Positions 42,736 through 53,265 of a DNA stretch of 64,000 nucleotides are shown in pieces. Each line of letters begins with the position of its first letter. The first letter of the stretch is position 1. This stretch comes from Siphonodentalium dalli. Its lineage: Eukaryota > Mollusca > Scaphopoda > Gadilida > Siphonodentaliidae. Where the stretch lies: positions 206,755,934 through 206,819,933 of the forward strand of contig CP136063.1 of NCBI GenBank assembly GCA_032622095.1, written 5' to 3'. The notes under the pieces were generated by a model, which was given only the letters and a program-made list of their open reading frames with translations, did not search any database and had not been told where the DNA came from. The position numbers and the translations under genes were made by a program.

Positions 42736-44640
42736 ATAACGATTCCTAACCAAAAAAAATGGACATGACATTAAACAAATTATATGGTGTTTATACGGGG
42801 ATAATGGTATATATATATAGGTTGTTATTGTTGTTGCTGCTAGTCTCTCCCAACTTGTTCGAAATTATACGAATCGGAAGTATATATCTGGTTCCGATGA
42901 AATATACTGTTCATCCGTATGGTAAAACTGCAGTGGCTAAGTTCATGAGGCGTTTTCGATTGCAGTTGTCACCTAGTAGTCCTCTGCTATTAAATCCGTA
43001 TGCTCTCATACTGGGATCTGTCTCTTGTATAAAGTTTTGGACAGAGTTGAAAATAAATTTCTTCATTTTGGAGTTTGATAAGCTTGGATCTCCAAAAAGT
43101 AAAGTTTGAATCGTGATAGCTCGTTCTGCAAATTTATTCTTGGAAAAATGATTCCAATATTATATAATTCCACTTTAGTAGACATTAACGCGGCAATGAA
43201 ACTTATTCATATGATCGGATACACATATATTGTATCGTCTGGCTTGTTCAAGACTTATCAGACGCTTGTGTGACGGCCATGCATATGTGATCTGAACATG
43301 GGCCTGCATGTCCACATAAACCCTCCCCGATAACACACAACAATGACGAAAGATCGACCGTACATGCCTGCCTGTCCGAAAGTTATTTTCAAACAGAAAC
43401 AGTCAAAATGCGAACTATATTATATCACAGGTGGCCGCCTTCAAATACATGGGAATCATAAGACAGCGATGTTCATAATATAGTTATAACCAATGTGATA
43501 GTCAATATATTTTTCACGCAATATAATATACATTCAACGTCCTTTCATTACATCAGCAAAGGTAACACATATTCATGTACGGATTCAATAACTATGAGAA
43601 GGTGCGAGAGAATTATCGTTGAACGAGCGCTCTTTATGCGTGTTGACTTACGTATGACGAGACTCGACACGAAGTGCGGTGTTTTAGTTCGTGAATCTAG
43701 AAAATGTGTGTGCATTTGTAATTTTGGGGACATCTAGATTGAAAAAAAGAGTATATGAAGGAAGAATATTGTGCTTTTTGCCGAGATATACGTATTGTTA
43801 TTAGTAAATGATGAAGGGAGGAATTTTGTATGTGATTATCGCCGTTACGAATATGCTACGATAATTATATGAAAATGTAAAGCACACGATTGAGGTTGAC
43901 AATGCTAATCATCAGCTAATGTGGCAGAAACCTCGGGATGTAAACTTTATGATTCTGAAATATTATATATGTGGACGAATTTATTTGTTGATAACGGCTC
44001 CGGTGGGCGCTAATAGATACCGATACCCCGTGTAATATTGACGGGGACTGAGATCGGATTGTCTCGAAAGAATTAGCGTCTAACCCGCGGTAGGGGGTGT
44101 GTTCGATTGACGCAATCGGAGTAGGTCCGTCTGCGCCGGGCTGGCGTGAACCCAGAGGATGGGGGAGTGGGAGTGGCAAATTTTTCCTATATTAGTAAAC
44201 TAATATATGAGATATATAAGCGGAATTTTTTTTGAAGAGCTCCAAAACTTTAGGTTGAAATAATGGAGCCTTTTTTCGAAAGTGATTTGAAAATGAACGA
44301 CTTTTCTCGAACAGGTCGATTTGGACCCGTTTTGGACTCCGTTTCGTGTGTAGCATAACGGGGAATTTATGAATTAGTATTTGAATAAGACGTGATAAAG
44401 TTACGGCCGCGTCTTTGATACGGAGTATATATATAAAGGATTATTTTTGCAGAACTTTTTCGCTTCACTGAGAGAAAATTGCTTTTCTAAGTGCAAAATT
44501 TTAGGTGGAATTATTTTTTGACTTTTTGAGGCGTGAAAAGAAAATGAGGTCGATTCGAAAAGGACAAGATTTGAAACACTTTTGGACTGGCATTCCTTCA
44601 AACCCAAGTCCCCGTTTAGTGTGTGGCATGAGGCGAGCAA
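42736..44640. other. Unique centre of the foldback element
   Basis: No transposase, RT or other domain is recognised. A 116-codon frame (42759-43109) has a leucine-rich start (RLLLLLLLVSPNLF) but no family resemblance. Towards the right are two diverged ~200-bp repeats (44200-44380 and 44440-44640), both containing a GTCGATT(T/C)G block and a GTGTGTAGCAT/GTGTGTGGCAT end. A TATATATATAAAGG TATA-like site is at ~44428. Confidence 0.5.
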
Positions 44641-44647
44641 TGACGAA

Positions 44648-46740
44648 AAAAAGCGACAGCTTGTGCCACTAAATACTCAAACTATACGAAATTTCCTTCA
44701 AAATTGGTCATTTTTTACGTACCATCCCCCCAGGATATCTGTAGGTGGTCAACCGAGGGTCAACTGGTCCGGGTGTTCTGTAAGGCGGGTAGGAATGGTG
44801 ATTATGTGGACAAAAAGCGACAGCTTGTGCCACTAAATACTCAAACTATACGAAATTTCCTTCAAAATTGGTCATTTTTTGCGTACCATCCCCCCAGGAT
44901 ATATGTAGGTGGTCAACCGAGGGTCAACTGGTCCGGGTTTTCTGTAAGGCGGGTAGGAATGGTGATTATGTGGGCATAAAGCGACAGCTTGTGCCACTAA
45001 ATACTCAAACTATACGAAATTTCCTTCAAAATTGGTCATTTTTTACGTACCATCCCCCAGGATATCTGTAGGTGGCCAACCGAGGGTCAACTGGTCCGGG
45101 TTTTCTGTAAGGCGGGTAGGAATGGTGATTATGTGGGCATAAAGCGACAGCTTGTGCCACTAAATACTCAAACTATACGAAATTTCCTTCAAAATTGGTC
45201 ATTTTTTACGTACCATCCCCCCAGGATATCTGTAGGTGGTCAACCGAGGGTCAACTGGTCCGGGTTTTCTGTAAGGCGGGTAGGAATGGTGATTATGTGG
45301 ACAAAAAGCGACAGCTTGTGCCACTAAATACTCAAACTATACGAAATTTCCTTCAAAATTGGTCATTTTTTGCGTACCATCCCCCCAGGATATCTGTAGG
45401 TGGTCAACCGAGGGTCAACTGGTCCGGGTTTTCTGTAAGGCGGGTAGGAATGGTGATTATGTGGGCATAAAGCGACAGCTTGTGCCTCTAAATACTCAAA
45501 CTATACGAAATTTCCTTCAAAATTGGTCATTTTTTACGTACCATCCCCCAGGATATCTGTAGGTGGTCAACCGAGGGTCAACTGGTCCGGGTTTTCTGTA
45601 AGGCGGGTAGGAATGGTGATTATGTGGACAAAAAGCGACAGCTTGTGCCACTAAATACTCAAACTATACGAAATTTCCTTCAAAATTGGTCATTTTTTGC
45701 GTACCATCGCCCCAGGATATCTGTAGGTGGTCAACCGAGGGTCAACTGGTCCGGGTTTTCTGTAAGGCGGGTAGGAATGGTGATTATGTGGGCATAAAGC
45801 GACAGCTTGTGCCACTAAATACTCAAACTATACGAAATTTCCTTCAAAATTGGTCATTTTTTACGTGCCATCCCCCCAGGATATCTGTAGGTGGTCAACC
45901 GAGGGTCAACTGGTCCGGGTTTTCTGTAAGGCGGGTAGGAATGGTGATTATGTGGACAAAAAGCGACAGCTTGTGCCACTAAATACTCAAACTATACGAA
46001 ATTTCCTTCAAAATTGGTCATTTTTTGCGTACCATCCCCCCAGGATATCTGTAGGTGGTCAACCGAGGGTCAACTGGTCCGGGTTTTCTGTAAGGTGGGT
46101 AGGAATGGTGATTATGTGGGCATAAAGCGACAGCTTGTGCCACTAAATACTCAAACTATACGAAATTTCCTTCAAAATTGGTCATTTTTTGCGTACCATC
46201 CCCCCAGGATATCTGTAGGTGGTCAACCGAGGGTCAACTGGTCCGGGTTTTCTGTAAGGCGGGTAGGAATGGTGATTATGTGGGCATAAAGCGACAGCTT
46301 GTGCCACTAAATACTCAAACTATACGAAATTTCCTTCAAAATTGGTCATTTTTTACGTACCATCCCCCAGGATATCTGTAGGTGGTCAACCGAGGGTCAA
46401 CTGGTCCGGGTTTTCTGTAAGGCGGGTAGGAATGGTGATTATGTGGACAAAAAGCGACAGCTTGTGCCACTAAATACTCAAACTATACGAAATTTCCTTC
46501 AAAATTTGTCATTTTTTGCGTACCATCCCCCCAGGGTATCTGTAGGTGGTCAACCGAGGGTCAACTGGTCGGGGTTTTCTGTAAGGCGGGTAGGAATGGT
46601 GATTATGTGGGCATAAAGCGACAGCTTGTGCCACTAAATACTCAAACTATACGAAATTTCCTTCAAAATTGGTCATTTTTTGCGTACCATCCCCCCAGGA
46701 TATCTGTAGGTGGTCAACCGAGGGTCAACTGGGCCTATTT
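44648..46740 (+). repeat. Right arm: 13 tandem 164-bp units
   Basis: Units start near 44648, 44812, 44975, 45138, 45300, 45463, 45625, 45789, 45953, 46117, 46280, 46443 and 46607. Those with GTGGACAAAAAGCG are followed by TTTTTTGCGTACC. Those with GTGGGCATAAAGCG are mostly followed by TTTTTTACGTACC. The two types nearly alternate, so the real period is often the 328-bp dimer. Confidence 0.92.
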
Positions 46741-46892
46741 ACCAAGAAGGTGTGTAGTAATTGTCATTATAGGAGTGTATTGTGATGATATGCTATTTGT
46801 TTTTCTTTAAAATACCATCGGATGGTAAATAGCGCATATCGGTAGAATCGCTATTTGCCATCCGATGGTAAATAGCCGCTGCCCACTGGAGA

Positions 46893-48136
46893 CCAGGGTA
46901 TTGACACAATAATTTCAATGCTCCATGGCCTAAATATAGGAGTCTATCGGTGAATTGAAACGGGAGATGTCGGAAGTGAACTCCAAATTATCGAATATTC
47001 AATTGTCGGTTGGAAATCTGCAGTATAGAGTGGGAACTCTGGAATCGAGAGAGCGTTCGGTGTCTAAAGACATTTCAAACCTCGTGCAATCTCAGGAAAA
47101 AACTGAAAACCAGATTTTGGATCTGATGAGAAAATCAGCCAAAATTGACCTATTAGAGAGGAGAACCCAGTTCGTTCTCGAGAAAGTCACGGATGTCGAA
47201 CAACGGGTATTGCGTGACGAACTAATCTTCACAGGAATCCCACCCCTTGTTCCAAATGATCCCATTGAAATAATTGAGGACACATTACGCGATTTCTTGG
47301 AATCTAAGCTGAACATTACTAATTTTGTTGAATTTGAATTTGTGAGGCGAATCGGAGATAGTTATGGCCCCCGACCAATCCTAGCAAAATTCTCAAAACT
47401 AAAGGACCGAGACATGGTGCGTAAGCTGGGTGGACTTCTGCGGGGCACAGACTGCTACATCAACGAAAATCTCCCCGAAGTAATTACCAAGTATAGGAAG
47501 AACGTCTTGGCGCCGATGGCAAAAGAAGCGCGAGGTAAGGGACAGAAAGCCAGAATCGTAGGGGATAGGTTATTTGCTGACAATAAATTCGTCCCTCCTA
47601 CAGTCACCCCACCATATAGAACAGAAGAGAACCAAGAGAAATACAGCGGGGTGAAACAGTCGAAACAGTCGAATATACATGGGAATAAACAACCGAAAAG
47701 GCCCATTCATCAGCGAGGACGCGGACGCGGACGCGGCTATGGACGAAGTAACCGAGGCGGTTCAGCACCTCACATGTATAATGACTATCCGGATAGACAT
47801 TCTCCCATGGACTATCATGCTTCACACAGTGACATGTCTCATGGACACAGTGCTAACATACAACTCCCCCCGCCTCCACCAAAACTGAATGTACCTACTA
47901 GTACATGTATAGCCAACCAGTATGTGACACCACCCCTCATGTCCCAGCCACCCATTCTACCACCCCCACCACCAATCCGAATCACACCCCCTCCAAACAC
48001 CTCACTATCCCACTACCCCAACCTCCCACACTCGGCAGCACAACCGGAACAACATGTGGCCGACAGCCCTCCGCATGAAAATGAATCCACAGAAAACGAA
48101 AGTGGTGATATTCAGCGGCAGGCTGGCGACCAATAG
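46893..48136 (+). pseudogene. LINE ORF1, coiled-coil/RRM/C-terminal part
   Basis: After the target duplication the frame resumes as GIDTIISMLHGLNIGV, then shifts near 46930. From 46952 it is open for about 395 codons to TAG at 48134. Residues early in this part (MSEVNSKLSNIQLSVGNLQ) are heptad-like coiled coil. RDELIFTGIPP to RPILAKF fits the L1-type RRM. INENLPEVITKYRKN to GDRLFADNKFV fits the L1-type C-terminal domain. HQRGRGRGRGYGRSNRGG is a basic RNA-binding stretch, and the tail is proline-rich. The role would be an RNA chaperone in the retrotransposition particle (family knowledge). Confidence 0.8.
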
Positions 48137-49015
48137 GAGTGCCCGGGTTTGCTACAGATTAAAGCGCTATCCCTCAACGTGTGTGGGCTATTATCCAGAC
48201 TAGACGATCCCGAGTTCATAGAATACATAAATAAGTTCGATATCCTTATGTTCCAAGAATCCAAAACTGATAACATTGACATTATCGAAATTTAAAATTT
48301 TCATATAGTTGGATTGTTGAATAGAAAACGAGAATCAAAAGTAAGATCAGGTGGATTGTGCATAGCAGTAAAAACAAATCTAAAATCAAATTTTAGCATT
48401 GTAAAAGACAACTGTCGATACGTTCAGTGGTGTAAATTACAATTTAAAAATGGACCGAGTTTCATTTTTGGAAACACTTACATCCCATGTGAAAACTCTA
48501 AATATTTTAGCACTGAAACATTCGATGATATACAAGTTTCCATACTGGAGAAAATTATTTCTTATGACCACGTCCTCCTCTGTGGAGACTTCAACTCCAG
48601 GACAGGAAGTCTTGATGATAGTGCCCACGTTGAGAACCTTATTAATCAATACTGTTTAAAATCGATAGCCAAAACACGCCGTAACCCAGATATTACGAAA
48701 AATGGCTCAGGGTTAAAATTAAACAAACTTTGTGACAATACTAACATTATAATACTGAATGGTAGGAAAGGTTGCGATTACCCAAACGCAAATTTTACCA
48801 CGTCAAACTACAGTGTGCTTGACTACGCGGTCAGTACTCCAAAACTTGTTGATAAGATTAGCCTTTTCCAGGTCAACGAGGTCAACAAATTGTTCTCCGA
48901 TATACATGCACTCCTGACCTTGTGTATCGACATCGACCGAAAGTTAACAGCCGTGAAATCACTAACGGGTCACTTAATCCGAAACTCACATAAAAGACCC
49001 CGCATAGTGTCTTAG
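48137..49015 (+). pseudogene. LINE ORF2, endonuclease domain
   Basis: In the same frame as ORF1 and directly after its TAG: ALSLNVCGLLSRL, DILMFQESKTDN (Glu metal ligand), a TAA at 48293, then GGLCIAVKTNLKS, FGNTYIPCEN, LLCGDFNSRTG (Asp/Asn pair) and VLDYAVST. It ends SDIHALLTL, where the catalytic His is displaced by an inserted Ile relative to the usual SDH. A TAG at 49013 closes the block. Confidence 0.8.
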
Positions 49016-49618
49016 CCACAGCGACACTCAGTCAGGCGATTGTGGGGCACGAAACAACGGAATACGTTCAAAACAAATCTGCTGACCACTGACGCAATTA
49101 ATCGCATGAGAGAATCCCTTCGCCCTGGTGATTTGCACACAAGCGCACAAAACAAAATAGACACAGTATCCGAAATCCTCAAACAGTTGTTTCTGATACC
49201 CACTAAAGTACACGCGCACCCAAAGAAGCACCCAGCAAGGGACACAACCCAAGGTAAAACCTCGAATTCACCGTTGTTTAACCGCAGCTGTACTCAGTGC
49301 AGAACTGAATATAGAAGAGCGCGTAAACAATATAAGGTATGCCCAACGAATATTAACAAATCTAAGATAATATAATATAGGAAGCGTTATAAACTCGCAT
49401 TAATGGCAAGCAAGAAATACTTTTATGGTAAACTCAGATTGAAAATACAGCATATGCGTGGTACATCGGCCAGCGAGTTTTGGAAATTAATCCGAGATTT
49501 AGATAAGAGTAGAACCACGAAACCTACTCCGAGTGCAGATGAATTTCAAAATCATTTCGAAGCGGAAGAACAAGAGATGTTCGCCGAAATTACCCATGAT
49601 AATAATACGCGTGCATAG
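49016..49618 (+). pseudogene. LINE ORF2, linker between endonuclease and RT
   Basis: The same frame continues through RRLWGTKQRN, YRRARKQYK, a TAA at 49373, KYFYGKLRLKIQ, SASEFWKLIRDLDKS and DEFQNHFEAEEQEMF, to a TAG at 49616. This is the usual lysine-rich linker (FWKxI...FxxHF) preceding LINE reverse transcriptases. Confidence 0.75.
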
Positions 49619-51126
49619 AATACTCAGACGAACCCGATATTATAGATGATGACATAAACAGAGATTTTACCCTGCAGGAAGTAGAAATCGCAGTTAAAAA
49701 TCTCAAACTAGGTAAAGCATCCGGATTTGACGAAATAACCGGTGAGATGATAAAAGATACATTTAACGAACTTGGACCAATTTATGTCGACGTTTTCAAC
49801 TTTATCTTGGAATCGGGTCAAATCCCAAGTGACTGGTCAATTGGTGTAATAAAACCAGTTTTCAAAAATAAAGATGACCGCCACAACCCCGATCATTATA
49901 GACGGATCACGCTCCTGTGTACGCTTTCGAAAGTGTTCACCAGTATAGTCAGTAAACGTATTAGCGAATTTTTAAGTATTCATGATATCCAGACTGAAGC
50001 CCAAGCTGGCTTCCGCAAAGGATATGCAACAACTTACCATATATTTGCCATGCACGCACTTATAAATATTCTTAAATCACGCAAACAGAGACTGCACTGC
50101 GCCTTTATCGACTTTACGAAAGCTTTCGACTCTGTTTGGCGAGAAGGCATGTGGACAAAATTAGAACATTACAAGATAACTGGCAGAATATTAACTGTAA
50201 TTAAACAGATGTATTATAACCTTAAGATGTGTGTTAGCGCGAACAATGACTGCTCTGAATATTTCGATAGCTTGATTGGCGTAAAACAAGGTGATGGCCT
50301 CTCCCCCATTTTATTCGCCCTCTATCTCAATGATGTGGAGGACTACATGAAATCGCATAACTGCAGCGGGATTGATTATACAACGTTTACCGATACTGAT
50401 ATAAATATATACACTAAACTGTTTCTCTTAATTTACGCTGATGATACAGTCATCTTGGCAAATACGGAATCAGAGATGCAAACATCTTTGTGTACCTTTT
50501 CAAGGTACTGTAACCAGTGGAAATTGAAAGTTAACTTATCGAAAACAAACATAATGATTTTTGGCGGACGCAAGAAGAAAAAACGCATGCCAACCTATTC
50601 AATAAACGGGGGTAACATTGAAATCGTGGATAATTACAAATACCTCGGAACATGGTTCAAGAAATCTGGCGATTATAGTCGAGAAAGGAATATGCGTTGC
50701 AAAGATGCAAAAAAAGCAATGTATACACTCATTAGTAGAATAAGAAAATATAAAATGACAACTGACTGCGTAATTGACATATATGAAAAAGCTATAGTGC
50801 CTATAATGACCTACGGATCCGAGATTTGGGGATGCGAAAATATTTCATCTTTCGAGAAACTTGAACTATGGTTCCTAAAATTCTTACTCGGCCTTAAGAA
50901 GACCACGCCCACACCCTTTCTGTACGGTGAGTTAGGAATATACCCAATATCGATGAAAATAAAACTCAGAACTCTGACGTTTTGGGGTAGGCTGATGACG
51001 ATGGGACCCGAGAGAATCCCTTTAAGACTATATAACTGTATGTATCACTCCCACTCAGTAAACAGCCAATCCAATGCATGGTTAGAAAACATACACACCA
51101 TACTAGATCATTTGGGACTATCGTAG
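49619..51126 (+). pseudogene. LINE ORF2, reverse transcriptase domain
   Basis: After a +1-type frame change the text reads FTLQEVEIAVKNLKLGKASG, FDEITGEMI, then PVFKNKDDRHNPDHYRRITL, AQAGFRKGYATTYHIF, CAFIDFTKAFDSV (motif A, Asp at ~50110), GVKQGDGLSPILFALYLNDV (motif B) and LIYADDTVILA (motif C; YADD at 50434-50445). SKTNIMIFGG and YKYLGTWF follow. All catalytic aspartates are intact over this uninterrupted 459-codon stretch, the best-preserved part of the element. It ends at a TAG (51124). Confidence 0.88.
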
Positions 51127-51607
51127 TACTGGCTCAACCAAAGTATACTCTCTCGTGATATTTTTAACGCGGCGGTGAAACGCAGGCTCTCTGATATATA
51201 CATACAGGAATGGACAGCAAGCATAGCGAATTCAAATAAGATGGCCTTTTACAGAATAATTAAGCAAGATTTTGGCACAGAAAAATGTCGTTTCACGCCT
51301 GATGAAATTCCGTACGAGGAATCACCGACTTCCTATCGAGACAGGCTCCTGGGTTGGACAAGTGCACGAAGATAGAAAGTGTAAATTATGTAATAATGGC
51401 ATTGGAGACGAATACCACATTATTTTGAAGTGCACCAAACTTACTGATCTCAGGAAAAAATACTTTAAACCATATTATTACACCCGACCCAATGGATTGA
51501 AACTGAACAGCCTGTTCAAAACAAGCAATAGGAAAACCCTTACGAACCTATCGATATTTATCCGCGAAGCCCTTTTTCAGATAGGAGCCCCTGAGGCATT
51601 AAACTAG
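51127..51607 (+). pseudogene. LINE ORF2, C-terminal region with CCHC knuckle
   Basis: The RT frame continues past its TAG (YWLNQSILSRDIFNAAVKRR) to 51375. A frame change near 51350 then gives KCKLCNNGIGDEYHIILKC, a CX2CX8HX4C knuckle, and ends at EALN followed by TAG. The same GDEYHIIL signature occurs at ~35610. Confidence 0.8.
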
Positions 51608-51968
51608 AAGTCCCCACCCATATAGACACAACACCTTATATAAAAGCGACCGAAAAATTGCCCACGTGGGAAATAACATACATAATAGAATGACCTAATT
51701 TATACTTTATATGATTAACAATGTGTATGATTATTACCCAAAGCCCCACCCCCACCCGACCCCACCACACCCGATAACCCAAAAGAACTAATTATAAATA
51801 AGACAATTATACTGAGAGATATATACTCGGAACATATCACATTCATTTATGTCGTCATCTTCGCGTATGTGCATGCATAACTTATATGTTTAATTTCATT
51901 TGTTCATACTCATATATCTTATCGATGAAAAGAGTAATAAATATATCTATCTATCTATCTATCTATCT
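51608..51968 (+). other. LINE 3' region and (ATCT)n tail
   Basis: An untranslated stretch with an ACCCCACCCCCACCCGACCC block, ending AAAGAGTAATAAATAT followed by about six ATCT repeats. A microsatellite tail in place of poly-A is common in several LINE clades. Confidence 0.7.
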
Positions 51969-52390
51969 GACGTTTTATGAGAATTTTAGCCGATAATACT
52001 GCCATTATACCGGTACATGTATTGTGAAGACTGCATCCCATTGTCTGGAGGTAGCCAGTAGATGTACACCCGCCTGGTTTTTGGAAACATTAGCTACACC
52101 ATACCATGCGTGGTGATAACCTCTATACACCCATTATGTCTGTCGATAGTGCTCATATGTTCCAGAAAGTGACTTCACAAGCTTGGATGTATTGGGACCA
52201 AAAATTAACCAGACGATCCCGTTATTACGTCGAGCTCTTGCCAGGAAATATTTCTTCTCTTTTATCCTGGAACTTCAGTTATCAGCATGTCGCTAAAGTC
52301 CTCCACCACCTTTATACAAGAAAACTAAGATGCATGCATCAGGTCGGCCGTGAACTATCTACCATAGAATTGTTGTAGCTATCGATTATA
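51969..52390. other. Unassigned DNA
   Basis: A 90-codon plus-strand frame (52106-52378) has no recognised domain. Confidence 0.35.
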
Positions 52391-52772
52391 CATTTTGGAA
52401 CACCTGTCTGTATGTATGTGTGTATGCATGAATGCATGTGTGTATGTGTTATAGACTCTAACACTGCTCGACTGATCCGACACGGATTTGGTATTTAACG
52501 TGTCAACTTGACCTCGCTCATAGGCATGTTTCTGGACCTTGACCGGTCCGACTAAAACATTGTGTGTAGGACTACTTCGATCCCGGGAGCAATATGGACG
52601 GGTCCAATTTCACGTGGGACCATGTTCTCGAACGTGTTGATATAGGCATGTTTCTGGACCAATTGAACAATAGTTTGGCCAGACGCTGTATATACTGGGT
52701 ACTGTCCAGATGGAGGCGATCACAAAAAAAATCCCTAAATACTCCGAACGAAGTCGAGTACATCAGCTAGTT
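52391..52772 (-). repeat. Retroposon-like copy, minus orientation
   Basis: Read on the minus strand it starts CTAGCTGATGTACTCGACTT and ends with an ACACATACATACAGACAGGT-type microsatellite and CCAAAATGTATAAT. Same head and tail logic as 10496-11312, more diverged. Confidence 0.6.
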
Positions 52773-53265
52773 TAATATATATTTTGGACATTTGTCTGTC
52801 TGTTTGTCTGTTAGCTATGGTCGGGAAAACTGCCGGACAGATTTGACGAAATTTTATACCTAGGGGAAATTATTTCCAGGGAGTATTTTGGACGGGTCAA
52901 ATCTTGATCCCGACCTGACTTTGACATTCAAAAAGATCAATTCAAGGTCAAATCTGGTAAAACGGAAGTATTTCAACGAAATTTAATACCTACTGTTACC
53001 TTTGTCCCAGTAGGTGTTTCGGGTGGGTCAAATCATGACCCTGATCTGATCTTGACATTCAAAATTGTCAATTCAAGGTCAAATCGGGTAAAGCCGGTGG
53101 ATTTCGACGGGTACTTTTGTCCGGGGAGTGTTTTGGACGGGTCAAATCGTGACCCGACATGACGTTCACCTTTAAAATGGCCAATTCAAGGTTAAATCGC
53201 GCAATTATCCGAAAATCAGAGGGGAACATCCCGGACGAAGTCGGGTCCACCAGCTACTATTATAT
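52773..53265 (-). repeat. Retroposon-like copy, minus orientation, TGACCTTGA-bearing
   Basis: On the minus strand it runs from CTGGTGGACCCGACTTCGTC through several TGACCTTGAATTG/AAGGTCA blocks to AACAGACAAACAGACAGACA and CCAAAATATATATTAAACTA. It is closely similar to 10496-10740 at its head. Confidence 0.7.

Larger units (their letters stand above)
40431..46878. mobile_element. ~6.4-kb foldback element with tandem-repeat arms
   Basis: Structure from outside in: a terminal hairpin (CCATCGGATGGCAAATAGCG, 14-nt loop, complement), a ~80-bp inverted segment (TTTTAAAGAAAAACAAATAG to GGTAAATAGGCCCAGTTGAC), 13 tandem 164-bp units, a unique 1.9-kb centre, then the whole in reverse order and orientation. 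ACTGCCCAGTGGAGA (40416-40430) and GCTGCCCACTGGAGA (46878-46892) flank it and look like a ~14-bp target duplication. No transposase is visible, so it must be mobilised in trans. Architecture resembles the foldback (FB/TU-type) class known in Drosophila and sea urchin. Confidence 0.85.
40028..51968 (+). mobile_element. Decayed two-ORF non-LTR retrotransposon, split by a foldback insertion
   Basis: Removing 40431-46878 leaves about 5.5 kb with the standard order: ORF1 (coiled coil, RRM-like region, basic RG-rich and proline-rich tail), apurinic-type endonuclease, reverse transcriptase, CCHC knuckle, then a 3' region ending in (ATCT)n at ~51943-51968. ORF1 is of the L1/Tx1 style. The clade of the RT is not assigned by eye. 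In-frame stops at 48293, 49013, 49373, 49616 and 51124 and at least three frameshifts show the copy is inactive. The true 5' end is not defined. Confidence 0.85.

Noticed and set aside
43980-44180. Structured RNA gene in the foldback centre (GC-rich TCTGCGCCGGGCTGGCGTGA)
   Set aside because: Locally GC-rich, but I could not fit a tRNA cloverleaf or 5S boxes.
40504-46810. Many overlapping 64-98 codon frames reading VIFCVPSPQDICRWSTEG-like text
   Set aside because: They recur every 164 bp with a rotating frame and appear on opposite strands in the two arms. They are by-products of the tandem unit.
49747-51126. Functional reverse transcriptase gene
   Set aside because: The RT block is intact, but upstream and downstream stops and frameshifts in the same element show that it is a dead copy.
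52106-52378. 90-codon plus-strand frame
   Set aside because: No domain, leader or splice signals, and it stands alone between repeats.
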